Source: G965247265 sp965247265
GTDB lineage: Bacteria > Pseudomonadota > Gammaproteobacteria > UBA4575
Length of the DNA: 64,000 bases
Assembly (NCBI GenBank): GCA_965247265.1
Contig: OZ252002.1
Span: 620,001-684,000, forward strand
Direction: 5' to 3'
Below the pieces are notes generated by a model. That model was not told the DNA's origin and did not search any database. It saw nothing but the letters and a program-made list of their open reading frames with translations. The translations under genes were made by a program, and so were the position numbers. Below, piece after piece: positions 8,534 through 16,226 of this stretch; position 1 is the stretch's first letter; each line of letters begins with the position of its first letter.

Positions 8534-9111
8534 GAGCCTTCAGCGGCCCGAAGCGACCACCGCTATCGCGGAGCAAACAAGTGAGAGCAAGGACAAGTAC
8601 CATCCGTACGATCGCTGCGCTGCTGCTGGTGTATGCGCCTGTCAGCTGGGGTTATCCTTGGGATCAGGATATGGTTGATCAACCGTCTGCTAAACCGCAG
8701 GAATCCGCGGCACCGGTAGGCCCCGATTCAGTCCCGATCGCGGGCGGCGAAACTCTGCCCGCGCCGGTAACCGAGCAGGGCATGGACGAGGCTAAGGACG
8801 CTGCCGCAGTGATACCAAATCCGGTACCTGCAAGCACCGAGTCGCTGGCCCGGGGGGCGTATCTCTACGAGATGAACTGCCTGGTCTGCCACGGTGCACA
8901 AGGCAAGGGGGATGGACCGGTCGGGAGCAAATTTGTTACTAAATCCCCAGTGGATTTGGCTGACGACTATACCCAGAGCCAGGCGGATGGGCAGCTGTTT
9001 TTTACCCTCACGCGCGGCCGGGGGCTGATGCCGTTCTACCGCGACGCGTTGAGCTTGGAGGAAAGGTGGCATGTCATCAATTACGTAAGAAAAGAGTTTG
9101 GTAAAAAATGA
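8530..9111 (+). CDS. actE: Alternative complex III subunit ActE, monohaem cytochrome c
   Basis: The 193-residue product is an exported monohaem cytochrome c. It has a basic N-terminus, a hydrophobic segment near residues 27-40, a Pro/Ala/Glu-rich linker, then the haem motif CLVCH at residue 117. A likely axial Met lies in GLMPFY. I chose ATG 8530 because it overlaps the actD stop (ATGA). The open frame reaches back to 8194, but that part is the out-of-frame reading of actD. The gene overlaps actF by 4 bases. In the complex it should accept electrons from ActA. Confidence 0.9.
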   Translation: MRAFSGPKRPPLSRSKQVRARTSTIRTIAALLLVYAPVSWGYPWDQDMVDQPSAKPQESAAPVGPDSVPIAGGETLPAPVTEQGMDEAKDAAAVIPNPVPASTESLARGAYLYEMNCLVCHGAQGKGDGPVGSKFVTKSPVDLADDYTQSQADGQLFFTLTRGRGLMPFYRDALSLEERWHVINYVRKEFGKK

Positions 9112-10340
9112 ACACCGAACAAGCGTCAGTTGTTGCCCCGAATACCCCGCCACGTTGTCGGCGTCGTGTCGCTCCCTGGGTGATACTCGCCATCAGCACC
9201 CTGACCATTGCAAGCCCCGCTTATGCGTCAGGCGGCGAAACTACCCGCCCCGAGTATGGTTTGCTTATCGTTTCGTTTCTGTTTCTGATGGGTGTAAGCC
9301 AGGTTGGCGTGGTGTTCTGCGCTATTCACCGGCTGGCATACGCGCATTGGGCCAAGCCTTATTACCGTCTCGCCGAGCTCGGTACCATGGCATTTGCGCC
9401 GTTTGCCATCGTCGGGTTCCTGTTGATCTATCACTTCGCCCGGGCCGACCTGTTCTACTGGCTCTCAGCCTCCCCCGAGACACACTTAAGTCCCTGGCTG
9501 AACAGTGACTGGTTGTTGATCAGAAACCTATTAGGCTTATTGGCGTTCTACGGCTTGAGTGCGATCTACGTCTGGAAGAGCCTTGCGCCTGACCTCGACG
9601 GTGCAGGCGACGTCGATCATCGTCGGGTCGAGCGCCAGCTCTATTTTTTATCGCCGCTGGTGCTTGTCGCATTCGTGGTGTGCAACACCTTTTTTGCCTG
9701 GGATTTCGCTATGATGATTATCCCACACTGGCACAGCACCGTGTTTCCTATTCACTTCTGGTTCGGCAACGTGTATGCGGGGACAGCTGCCCTGCTTGCG
9801 ATCCCAGTTATACTTGGCCGATTCTCTGTCTCAGAGTCACATTTTGGCCCCGTCCAGATCCGCAACCTCAGTAAGGTGATTAGCGGCTTTATGCTCCTGT
9901 GGCTGTACTTATTCTGGGCTCAGTTCTTCGTCATCTGGTTTGGCAATCTGCCCCACGAATCAGATCCCGTGTGGCGGCAACTGTACGGCCATTTTGCTCC
10001 CTACTATTGGACCATGATGGCCGGTTGTTTTTTTGTCCCCTTTGTCGCCTTAATCTTCGCTATAGTCAATCGATCACTATTGGCGATGTGTATCCTCGCT
10101 CTCGGCATCAACCTGGGCATCTGGATCAACAAATACCTAATGGTGATTCCCGTTTACTCGCCCAATGATCGACCGGTCGATAATCTGCTGGACCTGGGCC
10201 TATCCTTGGGGCTGCTGGTCGGTTTCCTCGTTGTGGTAGTTTTGCTCGCCAGACGGTTCCCCGTGTACGCCAATTGGGAGATGAACCTGGAACCCGAGAC
10301 GGTCATACCGTACGACAGCAATTCGGACCCCAGCGGCTAA
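9108..10340 (+). CDS. actF: Alternative complex III subunit ActF, NrfD-like membrane protein
   Basis: ActF is the second NrfD-like membrane subunit, smaller than ActC. The 410-residue product has about ten transmembrane helices after a 40-residue hydrophilic and signal-like N-terminus. Typical segments are GVSQVGVVF, AHWAKPYYRLAEL, and FFAWDFAMMIIPHWHST, followed by IHFWFGNVYAG. ActF is usually the last essential gene of the cluster. No actG-like gene follows; SURF1 comes next after 15 bases. The assignment rests on family pattern plus position. Confidence 0.9.
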   Translation: MNTEQASVVAPNTPPRCRRRVAPWVILAISTLTIASPAYASGGETTRPEYGLLIVSFLFLMGVSQVGVVFCAIHRLAYAHWAKPYYRLAELGTMAFAPFAIVGFLLIYHFARADLFYWLSASPETHLSPWLNSDWLLIRNLLGLLAFYGLSAIYVWKSLAPDLDGAGDVDHRRVERQLYFLSPLVLVAFVVCNTFFAWDFAMMIIPHWHSTVFPIHFWFGNVYAGTAALLAIPVILGRFSVSESHFGPVQIRNLSKVISGFMLLWLYLFWAQFFVIWFGNLPHESDPVWRQLYGHFAPYYWTMMAGCFFVPFVALIFAIVNRSLLAMCILALGINLGIWINKYLMVIPVYSPNDRPVDNLLDLGLSLGLLVGFLVVVVLLARRFPVYANWEMNLEPETVIPYDSNSDPSG

Positions 10341-10355
10341 CCGCGCCCCCTGACA

Positions 10356-11063
10356 GTGCAACGAAACGTGGTGAGAATGAGCTTGTTTGGGCTTGCTCTG
10401 ACTATCACGGCGCTGTTCACCGTGCTCGGCTTCTGGCAGTTGGATCGCGCGGCGCAGAAACGCTCCACCTTTGCGGAGTTCGAGCAACTCGGTCACGCCG
10501 CGAAAGTCGATCTCAATGTCGATGATGGTGCATCGGGCCATCGAGTGACAGCGACAGGACGTTATGTCGGCGCCACCATTCTGCTCGATAATCAAGTGCA
10601 TCGTGGCCGCGCCGGTTACCTTGTGTACTCGGTATTTGCGCTCGACGGACGCAATCAGAACGTGCTTATAAACCGTGGTTGGATAACCCCAGGGTCGGAC
10701 CGCAGCCTCGCCCCGGAGTTCGCTACACCAATCGTAGACCAGCAACTCGAGGGCCGATTAAACCTACCACCACAAGCGGGTTTGCGCATTGCAGGCACCG
10801 ATATGATCGAACGTTTAGGAGCAGACTTGTGGCGGGTGCAAGCCATTGATTTTTCTGCTTTGACCACAACCGTCGGCGCAGAATTATTGACCACTACCGT
10901 GCTGCTCAACGATGACGCCCCGTACGGCTTCGTTCGCGACTGGACACCCCCTGCCAGCGATGAGAACCGGCATCTCGGTTATGCGTTCCAGTGGTTCGCG
11001 TTGGCGGTAACGGTTGTGGTCGTCACCGTAGTCCTCACGCTACGTAGTCACAAGGAGCCATGA
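10356..11063 (+). CDS. SURF1-family cytochrome oxidase assembly protein
   Basis: SURF1 proteins help insert haem a into subunit I. The 235-residue product has the family layout: one N-terminal and one C-terminal transmembrane helix around a periplasmic domain. Motifs are GFWQLDRAAQKR just after the first helix, LLDNQVHRGRAGY, VLINRGWI, and HLGYAFQWFALA at the start of the last helix. The start is uncertain: GTG at 10356 gives the longest form, and ATG at 10377 is possible. It overlaps the next gene by 4 bases. The gene normally belongs to the cox operon, so it lies on the far side of the act block. Confidence 0.92.
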   Translation: MQRNVVRMSLFGLALTITALFTVLGFWQLDRAAQKRSTFAEFEQLGHAAKVDLNVDDGASGHRVTATGRYVGATILLDNQVHRGRAGYLVYSVFALDGRNQNVLINRGWITPGSDRSLAPEFATPIVDQQLEGRLNLPPQAGLRIAGTDMIERLGADLWRVQAIDFSALTTTVGAELLTTTVLLNDDAPYGFVRDWTPPASDENRHLGYAFQWFALAVTVVVVTVVLTLRSHKEP

Positions 11064-11644
11064 GCAGTACGCCGCCGCCAGCGAGAACGAAGGCTCGCCT
11101 TACCATGTTGCTGCTCCTGGCTGTGTTCGTATTGCCCCTTGTAGTCGCTTGGGTACTCACCAAGGGGCCAATCGACCTGCGCCCGACAAAGACCGTCAAT
11201 TACGGTGTACTGCTGGAGCCGCCGCTACGACTGAATTCTTATGGCGTCATGGACAGCACCGGCGCGAGGCTCGACCTGCATGAGGTCGCGCGCAACTGGC
11301 TTCTGGTGGTGCTGCACAACACGACCTGCACTAAACCGTGTCAGGGCCTGGTACAGATAGCTGAGCGTATCCAGATCGCAGTGGGGCGCGACAGTCACCG
11401 CGTTGGCCTGGCCTCGCTCGGGCCTGACAATGATGCACCGGTCCCCCGTGGACAAAGTTGGCTGCTGCCAGCAGACGGCAAGCTCATCCGGGAACTGCGT
11501 CGTGCAACGGGCGCGCCGCAGCTCGATATCGTATTGCTCATTGTCGATTATCAGGGGCACGTCGTTTTGATGTATCCCCCTATGGAGGACGGGTCTGGTG
11601 TGCTCCACGATCTAAAGCGGTTGCTGCGTTCTTCGGCTCGTTAG
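11060..11644 (+). CDS. SCO-like thioredoxin-fold membrane protein of the cox cluster
   Basis: The 194-residue product has one N-terminal transmembrane helix (about residues 13-35). Its periplasmic domain has a CxxxC pair (Cys90 and Cys94 in TTCTKPC), like the copper site of SCO proteins. It lacks a full SCO signature, so it is probably a relative found in cox operons rather than true Sco1. Likely roles are copper delivery or thiol reduction at the CuA site of subunit II; this is inferred from the motif and the SURF1 neighbour. It overlaps SURF1 by 4 bases and is the last gene of the transcription unit. Confidence 0.75.
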   Translation: MSSTPPPARTKARLTMLLLLAVFVLPLVVAWVLTKGPIDLRPTKTVNYGVLLEPPLRLNSYGVMDSTGARLDLHEVARNWLLVVLHNTTCTKPCQGLVQIAERIQIAVGRDSHRVGLASLGPDNDAPVPRGQSWLLPADGKLIRELRRATGAPQLDIVLLIVDYQGHVVLMYPPMEDGSGVLHDLKRLLRSSAR

Positions 11645-11956
11645 CATGTTTCGGTACCTGGCCATACGGCGACCGCGTGAGTCCCGACGGTGTGCCTGCT
11701 GGGAAGCGACAAGCTACACGACGACGTATTTTCGCCGTCGTGTTTGTTTATCCGCGAACAGCTCCGAAGAACGCAAATCCAGTATACTCAGAAATAGCGT
11801 AGGCAAGGGGCTGCCGTTCTCTTGCCCTTGTGAAGCTTGCCATTCGATTCGAGTCGGCAAGTCGTCTGCCAGATCGACGGTCAGTTTGACTTTGGTGATT
11901 CTTTACACCAACCTGTGCCCTTTATTTTATGAGGCCGTGTCACACTCCGGAACTAA
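11645..11956 (+). other. Non-coding gap after the cox/act operon
   Basis: No convincing gene lies here. Two overlapping open frames start in this stretch (from 11646 and 11929) but are Cys/Ser/Arg rich, lack ribosome-binding sites and look accidental. A hairpin near the left end could be the operon terminator. Base composition is still GC-rich. Confidence 0.5.
11716..11750 (+). terminator. Possible Rho-independent terminator of the cox/act operon
   Basis: An 8-bp perfect stem (ACACGACG at 11716-11723 with CGTCGTGT at 11736-11743) with a 12-base loop is followed by TTGTTTA. It lies about 70 bases after the last gene of the operon. The U tract is short, so efficiency is uncertain. Confidence 0.45.
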
Positions 11957-12142
11957 ATGTACAATCTCCTCATTATCATTGTGATGCTCGGCATTATTGT
12001 CAGTTTGGGCAGCGGTCTCTATTTCCTCGTGCAGGATCGCGGCAAGACGGAGCGAACCGTTATTTCACTGAGCATTCGGGTGGCTTTGGCTATCCTGTTG
12101 CTTGTTCTGTTGGCGTTGGGTTTTATGAGCAAATACGTCTAA
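11957..12142 (+). CDS. DUF2909 twin-transmembrane protein
   Basis: This small 61-residue protein has two transmembrane helices (about residues 3-25 and 38-57) joined by a short polar turn with QDRGKTER. It fits DUF2909, small membrane proteins that sit in cox clusters; their function is not known. The first residues, MYNLLIIIVMLGIIVSLGSG, are typical. It is on the same strand as the cox operon but 312 bases downstream, so it may have its own promoter. A broken second copy lies on the minus strand at 2591-2645. It is the last gene of the GC-rich block. Confidence 0.75.
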   Translation: MYNLLIIIVMLGIIVSLGSGLYFLVQDRGKTERTVISLSIRVALAILLLVLLALGFMSKYV

Positions 12143-12271
12143 AATGGCCACTCAATACTAATTAACCATTACAGAATATACAAAACTGACTGATGTGATA
12201 TCCGTTAGTCAAAAACTGAATCAAAAATTTAGTGAATTAAAGTAAAGAACTAGTGTTATTATTCATACGGC

Positions 12272-12319
12272 GGACTCATAATCCTTTGGTCGTAGGTTCG
12301 AGTCCTACCGGGCCCACCA
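12272..12319 (+). repeat. tRNA-Ile2(CAT) 3' fragment, probable attachment site
   Basis: From the anticodon arm onward this matches a tRNA with anticodon CAT of the Ile2 type: anticodon loop CTCATAA, T arm GTAGG-TTCGAGT-CCTAC, acceptor end and encoded CCA at 12317-12319. The 5' half (acceptor strand, D arm) is missing; the bases before 12272 do not pair. Bases 12281-12314 are repeated exactly in inverted form at 16128-16161. It is not a functional tRNA gene. Confidence 0.75.
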
Positions 12320-12358
12320 TTAAATCAAAGACTTACTCTTTCTTACGTTTTTGATTAT

Positions 12359-12380
12359 ACTTTGGTGCTACTTTGGTGCT
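12359..12380 (+). repeat. 11-bp tandem duplication
   Basis: ACTTTGGTGCT occurs twice in a row, 40 bases after the tRNA fragment. It could be arm-type recombinase sites or chance; nothing else supports a function. Confidence 0.4.
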
Positions 12381-12569
12381 ACCTTTGAATTAAAAATTCA
12401 ATTTAAAATTCACTCTAGTCTGAGTTTTTAAAGTGGGGTGGGGTATATAAATTCGATCCGCCATAGAGAAAAACCCCCACACCATGTCTGGTCCCATCAT
12501 TCAGATATAATGTTGATATATGTAGAATAAGTACAATTTTGACGTCTGATTCGTAATCAGTTAATTCCT

Positions 12570-12597
12570 ATGACCGCTTTCGAACCAATGCGGACAC
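12570..12597 (+). repeat. Palindromic cassette-boundary repeat, copy 1
   Basis: ATGACCGC and TGCGGACA arms flank an asymmetric centre (TTTCGAACCAA). It is a diverged copy of the family whose best form has arms CTGAATGTCCGCT and AGCGGACATTCAG. It lies 25 bases before the methyltransferase start. Confidence 0.7.
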
Positions 12598-12622
12598 ATA
12601 ATTAGAATTCAGGAGAGAGTAT

Positions 12623-13444
12623 ATGTGTGCTAATGATCCGCATCGTTTCTCGAACCAGCTTGATGAATCCACGACACAGCGCTTGATCAATCGATTAGAA
12701 CGTCGGGCGCAAGATGTCGTGTTCAATAGGTTATTTGATCAGTACATAACCAAATTGGACTTGCCGAAGTCCGCGCGAGTTTTAGAAGTTGGTTGCGGTA
12801 CAGGTGCAATGACCCGTGCGCTATCTCACAGAAAGTATTTCACGAATAAAATCATCGGGGTAGACCAAAGCTCAGCGTTCATTGAGGCTGCAGAACGTTT
12901 TGCGATGATGAAAGGCGTCGGGGAATTGGTTGAGTTCAATATTGGTGACGCGCATGACCTCAATATAGAAGACGAAAGTTTTGACGCTGTGATTGCCCAT
13001 ACACTAATAAGCCATGTCACTGATCCCGTAGAAGTACTGAAGGAGATATCAAGGCTTGTCCGAAGAGGAGGAAGCATAGCAATTTTCGACGGCGACTACG
13101 CATCGTTAACTTACGCTTTTCCTGATCACGAATTTGGACGGAAAATGAATCACGCCCTTGCATCGGCAACGTTTAACAATCCGCTTATCATTCGAGACCT
13201 TGTTCGTCTTTTGCCAGAGATGGGGCTGGAAGTAACAGAGACATTGGCGAATGTAGTATCTGAGATCGGTACCGCTAGTTATTTTAAGTCATTTGCAGAG
13301 ACGTATGCACCGTTAGTGGCAAGCAGCGGTTTGTTGTCGAAGGAAGACGTTGATGATTGGCTCAAGACTCAATACATCGCAATGAACGATGGTACATTCT
13401 TCGCTTCATGTAATTATTACACCTATCTAGGACGACGAATCTGA
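12623..13444 (+). CDS. Class I SAM-dependent methyltransferase
   Basis: The 273-residue protein has a Rossmann-type methyltransferase fold. Motif I is LEVGCGTGAMT near residue 58, an acidic residue in VDQSS follows (motif II), and then DAHDLNIEDESFDAVIAH and a LVRRGGSIAIFDGD segment. These match UbiE/MenG-like class I enzymes acting on small molecules. The substrate cannot be told. It has a clear AGGAGAG ribosome-binding site eight bases ahead of the ATG. It stands alone between two palindromic repeats, so it is probably an accessory gene with its own promoter. Confidence 0.85.
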   Translation: MCANDPHRFSNQLDESTTQRLINRLERRAQDVVFNRLFDQYITKLDLPKSARVLEVGCGTGAMTRALSHRKYFTNKIIGVDQSSAFIEAAERFAMMKGVGELVEFNIGDAHDLNIEDESFDAVIAHTLISHVTDPVEVLKEISRLVRRGGSIAIFDGDYASLTYAFPDHEFGRKMNHALASATFNNPLIIRDLVRLLPEMGLEVTETLANVVSEIGTASYFKSFAETYAPLVASSGLLSKEDVDDWLKTQYIAMNDGTFFASCNYYTYLGRRI

Positions 13445-13529
13445 TAGGAATGCAGGTAATAAACTTAATGTTGTAAAACAAATCGTTCAAGAGTTACGCT
13501 GTTAACTACACCTTTTATTTCTTTCATTA

Positions 13530-13558
13530 AATGTCCACTATTGGCTGAAAGCGACACT
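13530..13558 (-). repeat. Palindromic cassette-boundary repeat, copy 2 (degenerate)
   Basis: AATGTCCACTATTGGCTGAA followed by AGCGACACT fits the family read from the opposite strand, with one base lost in the right arm. It lies between the methyltransferase and the NTF2-like gene. Confidence 0.6.
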
Positions 13559-13598
13559 ATATTAAGTATCTGGTACACAGAAGGAGCATTGAAAAACA

Positions 13599-14149
13599 AT
13601 GAGTAGTCGTAACCTTACTCAAGAGCAGCAGAGGATGGTCGAGATATGGGAGCGACACACTACCGCCGAGTTTAAGGAGAAGAATATTGACGCGACGATA
13701 GCAACGATGGCATCGGATCCTTTTGTCAATCATGTCCCTGTAATGATAGGTGGTGTTGCTATAGTGAAGTTGTCCACTTCTACGAGACATATTTCCTCCC
13801 TGGTCATCCACCAGACACTGAAGTCGTACCAGTGGCTCGCACGGTTGGAGAAGATCGCATAGTGGACGAACTGATTCACAAGTTTACCCATACAATCGAG
13901 ATGCCTTGGATTCTTCCCGGCGTACCGCCCACGGGCAAGCGAGTCGAAGTTGCTGTCATCGTGGTTGTAGAATTTAAAGACGAAAAGATCGTCGGTGAGC
14001 GTATCTACTGGGACCAAGCCTCCGTACTTGCTCAGATCGGATTGATTGACAAGGATAAGCTCCCCGTGACAGGAATCGAAGCCTCTCGCAAAGTTGTTGA
14101 TCCTTTACAGGAACCATCTAATAACTTAATCAAGCGGGTAAGTAAATAA
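13599..14149 (+). pseudogene. NTF2-like/SnoaL-type protein, frameshifted
   Basis: The N-terminal part (13599-13862) and C-terminal part (from about 13757 to 14149) are two halves of one NTF2-like fold protein. After GGV the first frame turns to nonsense. The other frame reads YSEVVHFYETYF, then VARTVGEDRIVDELIHKFTH, LPGVPPTGKRVEV and GERIYWDQASVLAQIGL. These segments are typical of one family of small cyclase-like or carrier proteins. One missing base near 13753-13757 explains the break, and restored length would be about 183 residues. Function is not known. A real mutation or a sequencing error are both possible. It is flanked by palindromic repeats. Confidence 0.75.
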
Positions 14150-14251
14150 CAATATTGAGTCAGGCCATCCACAGAGAAATTAATTCTTCGATTTTCGATT
14201 GGGCGTTTTTCCATTAGTGTCTTTAATAACTAGGATTGTTTAAGCGAATAT

Positions 14252-14285
14252 TGAATGACCGCTTATGGCCGAAAGCGGACACTTG
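14252..14285 (+). repeat. Palindromic cassette-boundary repeat, copy 3
   Basis: TGAATGACCGCTTATGGCCG followed by AAAGCGGACACTTG. Both arms are well kept. It is the first of two neighbouring copies between the NTF2-like gene and the DUF4239 gene. Confidence 0.8.
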
Positions 14286-14310
14286 CTATGATTCATGAGG
14301 AATTAATAAC

Positions 14311-14344
14311 TGAATGACCGCTAACGATCCAAAGCGGACATTCA
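14311..14344 (+). repeat. Palindromic cassette-boundary repeat, copy 4
   Basis: TGAATGACCGCTAACGATCC followed by AAAGCGGACATTCA. This near-consensus copy lies 26 bases after copy 3, in the same orientation. Confidence 0.85.
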
Positions 14345-14402
14345 ACATTGGTATAAAGTTTCTGTAATATTGGCATTTGAATTAAACCTGAGTCGAGCAA
14401 AC

Positions 14403-15170
14403 ATGATAGTACTATCGTTACCGACAGTTGTGCTTGTTGCTATGACAATAGTTGCATCAATGCTGTTTTCAATAGCCTTCTACTATATTGTTCACCCTTT
14501 CTGGTCTAGCGAGCTCACTGAGGATACAAAAAAAACAGCTGATTTAGTCGCGACACGAACTGGCATTGTTTATGCGCTTGTTATTGGCATGATGTTCCTA
14601 AATGTACGTGTTGAGCATACCCAAATGATCGAAGCCATAGAGAATGAAGCGTCAGCATTGACTAGACTTTATAGAGCGATGCAAAGGCAAGATGATGAGG
14701 AAAGCTTAAAGGTTAGGGCAAAACTGCTAAAGTACATAAGATTTATTGTTGATGAGCAGTGGCCTGCGTTAAGAGAAGCACGCCTGCAACCAGGTGATCG
14801 TGCATTTGTAGGAGGTGATCAACTTGATGATATTTGGAATTACATCAGCAAGATAGAGCGTAAGACAGGGAACTCAGACTTAAGCAACTTACTCGATCAG
14901 GTTGAGCATAATTTGATGCTCAGACTGTTTGATAGTAAGGGGGGTTTACTACCATTGTTTTGGTATATCGCTGGCTTTGGTTATCTGACAACGTTGATTT
15001 CACTATACGTTAACCCGCCGACTTTTCGACGCTGCGCTTTAATCTCTATATATAGCAGCATGGTGGCACTAGCCTTACTTGGGGTTTTTATCATGACACA
15101 TCCGTATAGCACGGCGGCCGGGATCGAGCCAGATGTGTTTAAAACATTAATAAAAGCTTCTGCCCAATGA
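14403..15170 (+). CDS. DUF4239-type membrane protein
   Basis: The product (255 residues from ATG 14403; 266 if TTG 14370 is used) has two N-terminal membrane helices, a soluble middle rich in charged helices, and two C-terminal membrane helices. The segment LVATRTGIVYALVIGMMF after the first helix and IENEASALTRLYR fit DUF4239, a bestrophin-like family of unknown function. Neither start has a good ribosome-binding site; I prefer the ATG. The gene stands alone between palindromic repeat copies 4 and 5, as an accessory gene. Confidence 0.75.
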   Translation: MIVLSLPTVVLVAMTIVASMLFSIAFYYIVHPFWSSELTEDTKKTADLVATRTGIVYALVIGMMFLNVRVEHTQMIEAIENEASALTRLYRAMQRQDDEESLKVRAKLLKYIRFIVDEQWPALREARLQPGDRAFVGGDQLDDIWNYISKIERKTGNSDLSNLLDQVEHNLMLRLFDSKGGLLPLFWYIAGFGYLTTLISLYVNPPTFRRCALISIYSSMVALALLGVFIMTHPYSTAAGIEPDVFKTLIKASAQ

Positions 15171-15186
15171 AGCAATAATCTATTTT

Positions 15187-15220
15187 CTGAATGACTGCTT
15201 TCGACCCAAAGCGGACATTT
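15187..15220 (+). repeat. Palindromic cassette-boundary repeat, copy 5
   Basis: CTGAATGACTGCTTTCGACC followed by CAAAGCGGACATTT. It lies 16 bases after the DUF4239 stop codon. Confidence 0.8.
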
Positions 15221-15242
15221 TTGTAATATTACAAATAAAGCC

Positions 15243-15656
15243 ATGAGACCAATCATAATCTTTATTTTAATTTTTCAGACGTCCTATATTCATGCTGAAA
15301 CGTTAAAAGAAGCGCCACCACATAGCGCATGCCCAATTGTCGATGAAGTTATTGTTGATTTAAATGCTTTAGTCGATGCATTGCGCGAAACTAAAGCGAT
15401 TAGCATGTTTAAAAAGCTGCATCTTAAGAAAAGAATTGATCAATTACTTTCCAATGCTAAAGCCTATCATGAAGGTAATCGTGATTTCACACTCGAACAG
15501 ATTAAAGAACAATATCATTTATTTATGATTAAGGTAGCTGCAATGATTCAAGCTACAGATGCAAAATTACATCAAATGATTTGTGACGCGTGGAATGAAA
15601 TTTGGGAAGATATCGAAGATCCCATTAAATTTAAACAACTCACAAACAATGCATAA
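15243..15656 (+). CDS. Small exported protein of unknown function
   Basis: I do not recognise this 137-residue protein. It has a signal peptide (hydrophobic residues 3-16, likely cleavage after HA near residue 18). The rest is mainly helical and Lys/Glu rich, with two cysteines. A lipoprotein gene overlaps its last codons by 8 bases, so the two are translated together and may work together. The pair lies between palindromic repeat copies 5 and 6. Confidence 0.65.
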   Translation: MRPIIIFILIFQTSYIHAETLKEAPPHSACPIVDEVIVDLNALVDALRETKAISMFKKLHLKKRIDQLLSNAKAYHEGNRDFTLEQIKEQYHLFMIKVAAMIQATDAKLHQMICDAWNEIWEDIEDPIKFKQLTNNA

Positions 15657-15921
15657 CAGCCATTTACATTTTACATCTATATTATTTTGCTGTTTGCTTG
15701 GAATTACTTCATGTTCTCAGGAATCTAAAGATCATGAGTCATTCGTTAAACAAGAATTGCAAGACATCATCGAATTGCTCGATGTTGAATGTGGCGAAGT
15801 TGTTAGTTACGAATTACGCAAACATCTAGAATATATTGTCACATGCAGTAATGGCGAAACACTTCGCATGCACGTATCACCTGAAGGCGAAGTCAATGCT
15901 GTACCGCATAATGACCGCTAA
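15649..15921 (+). CDS. Small putative lipoprotein
   Basis: The 90-residue product has a lipoprotein signal: a hydrophobic stretch ending in LLGITSC, with the lipidated Cys near residue 23. The mature part is short, acidic and polar, with two further cysteines. The open frame extends upstream to 15583, but ATG 15649 puts the signal peptide at the N-terminus and overlaps the previous gene's stop. The last four codons, AAT GAC CGC TAA, lie inside palindromic repeat copy 6, so the repeat supplies the stop codon. Function unknown. Confidence 0.65.
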   Translation: MHNSHLHFTSILFCCLLGITSCSQESKDHESFVKQELQDIIELLDVECGEVVSYELRKHLEYIVTCSNGETLRMHVSPEGEVNAVPHNDR

Positions 15922-15942
15922 CGACCCAAAGCGGACATTCAG
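15910..15942 (+). repeat. Palindromic cassette-boundary repeat, copy 6
   Basis: AATGACCGCTAACGACCCAA followed by AGCGGACATTCAG. A near-consensus copy that overlaps the end of the lipoprotein gene. It is the last copy before the tRNA fragment at 16128. Confidence 0.85.
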
Positions 15943-16226
15943 ATATTGATAAATATTTGAACTGGACTACCAATTCGCCATGCACACCAAATATTAGGCG
16001 AAAAGGGCTTATACCTTGGTCTTAACTGACAGAATAACTTACAGAAAATTCGGATATTTCTTACATTTATCATTCACCATATAAAGGTGTAATTGTATAA
16101 CTATTTGATATATATTTATTACTGGTTGGCCCGGTAGGACTCGAACCTACGACCAAAGGATAATTAGTCCACAAATTTAGAATTTGTTTACCAGGCTTCA
16201 TTAATTCTCAATGCCGTTTTAATGAT
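15943..16226. other. Intergenic AT-rich stretch
   Basis: The gap between the lipoprotein gene and the AmpG-like gene holds repeat copy 6 and the inverted tRNA fragment, and no gene that I can support. Confidence 0.5.
16128..16170 (-). repeat. tRNA-Ile2 3' fragment, inverted copy
   Basis: Read on the minus strand this gives GGACTAATTATCC, then the variable and T arm region of the tRNA at 12272-12319. The two share 34 identical bases (16128-16161 with 12281-12314). The anticodon loop is altered (AATTA instead of TCATA) and the 5' half is absent. The acceptor end stops short at GGGCC followed by AACC. It is a relic attachment site, not a working tRNA. Confidence 0.7.

Larger units (their letters stand above)
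12143..12622. other. Composition boundary region without genes
   Basis: The sequence changes here from GC-rich to AT-rich. The gap holds the 3' end of a tRNA-Ile2 gene (12272-12319), an 11-bp tandem duplication (12359-12380), a palindromic repeat (12570-12597) and a ribosome-binding site (AGGAGAG near 12611) for the next gene. I see no coding sequence or integrase remnant. Confidence 0.55.
12272..16170. mobile_element. Putative relic genomic island between inverted tRNA-Ile2 fragments
   Basis: The segment is bounded by a tRNA-Ile2(CAT) 3' fragment on the + strand (12272-12319) and a second fragment on the minus strand (16128-16170). They share 34 identical bases in inverted orientation. Inside are genes not typical of the neighbouring backbone and six copies of a palindromic repeat. 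No integrase is present. tRNA 3' ends are common attachment sites, so the fragments probably mark old integration events. Inverted rather than direct order suggests more than one event or a later inversion. The island status is inferred. Confidence 0.45.

Noticed and set aside
11646..11984. Open frame of 112 codons after the cox operon
   Set aside because: Cys/Ser/Arg-rich composition, no ribosome-binding site, and overlap with the better supported DUF2909 start.
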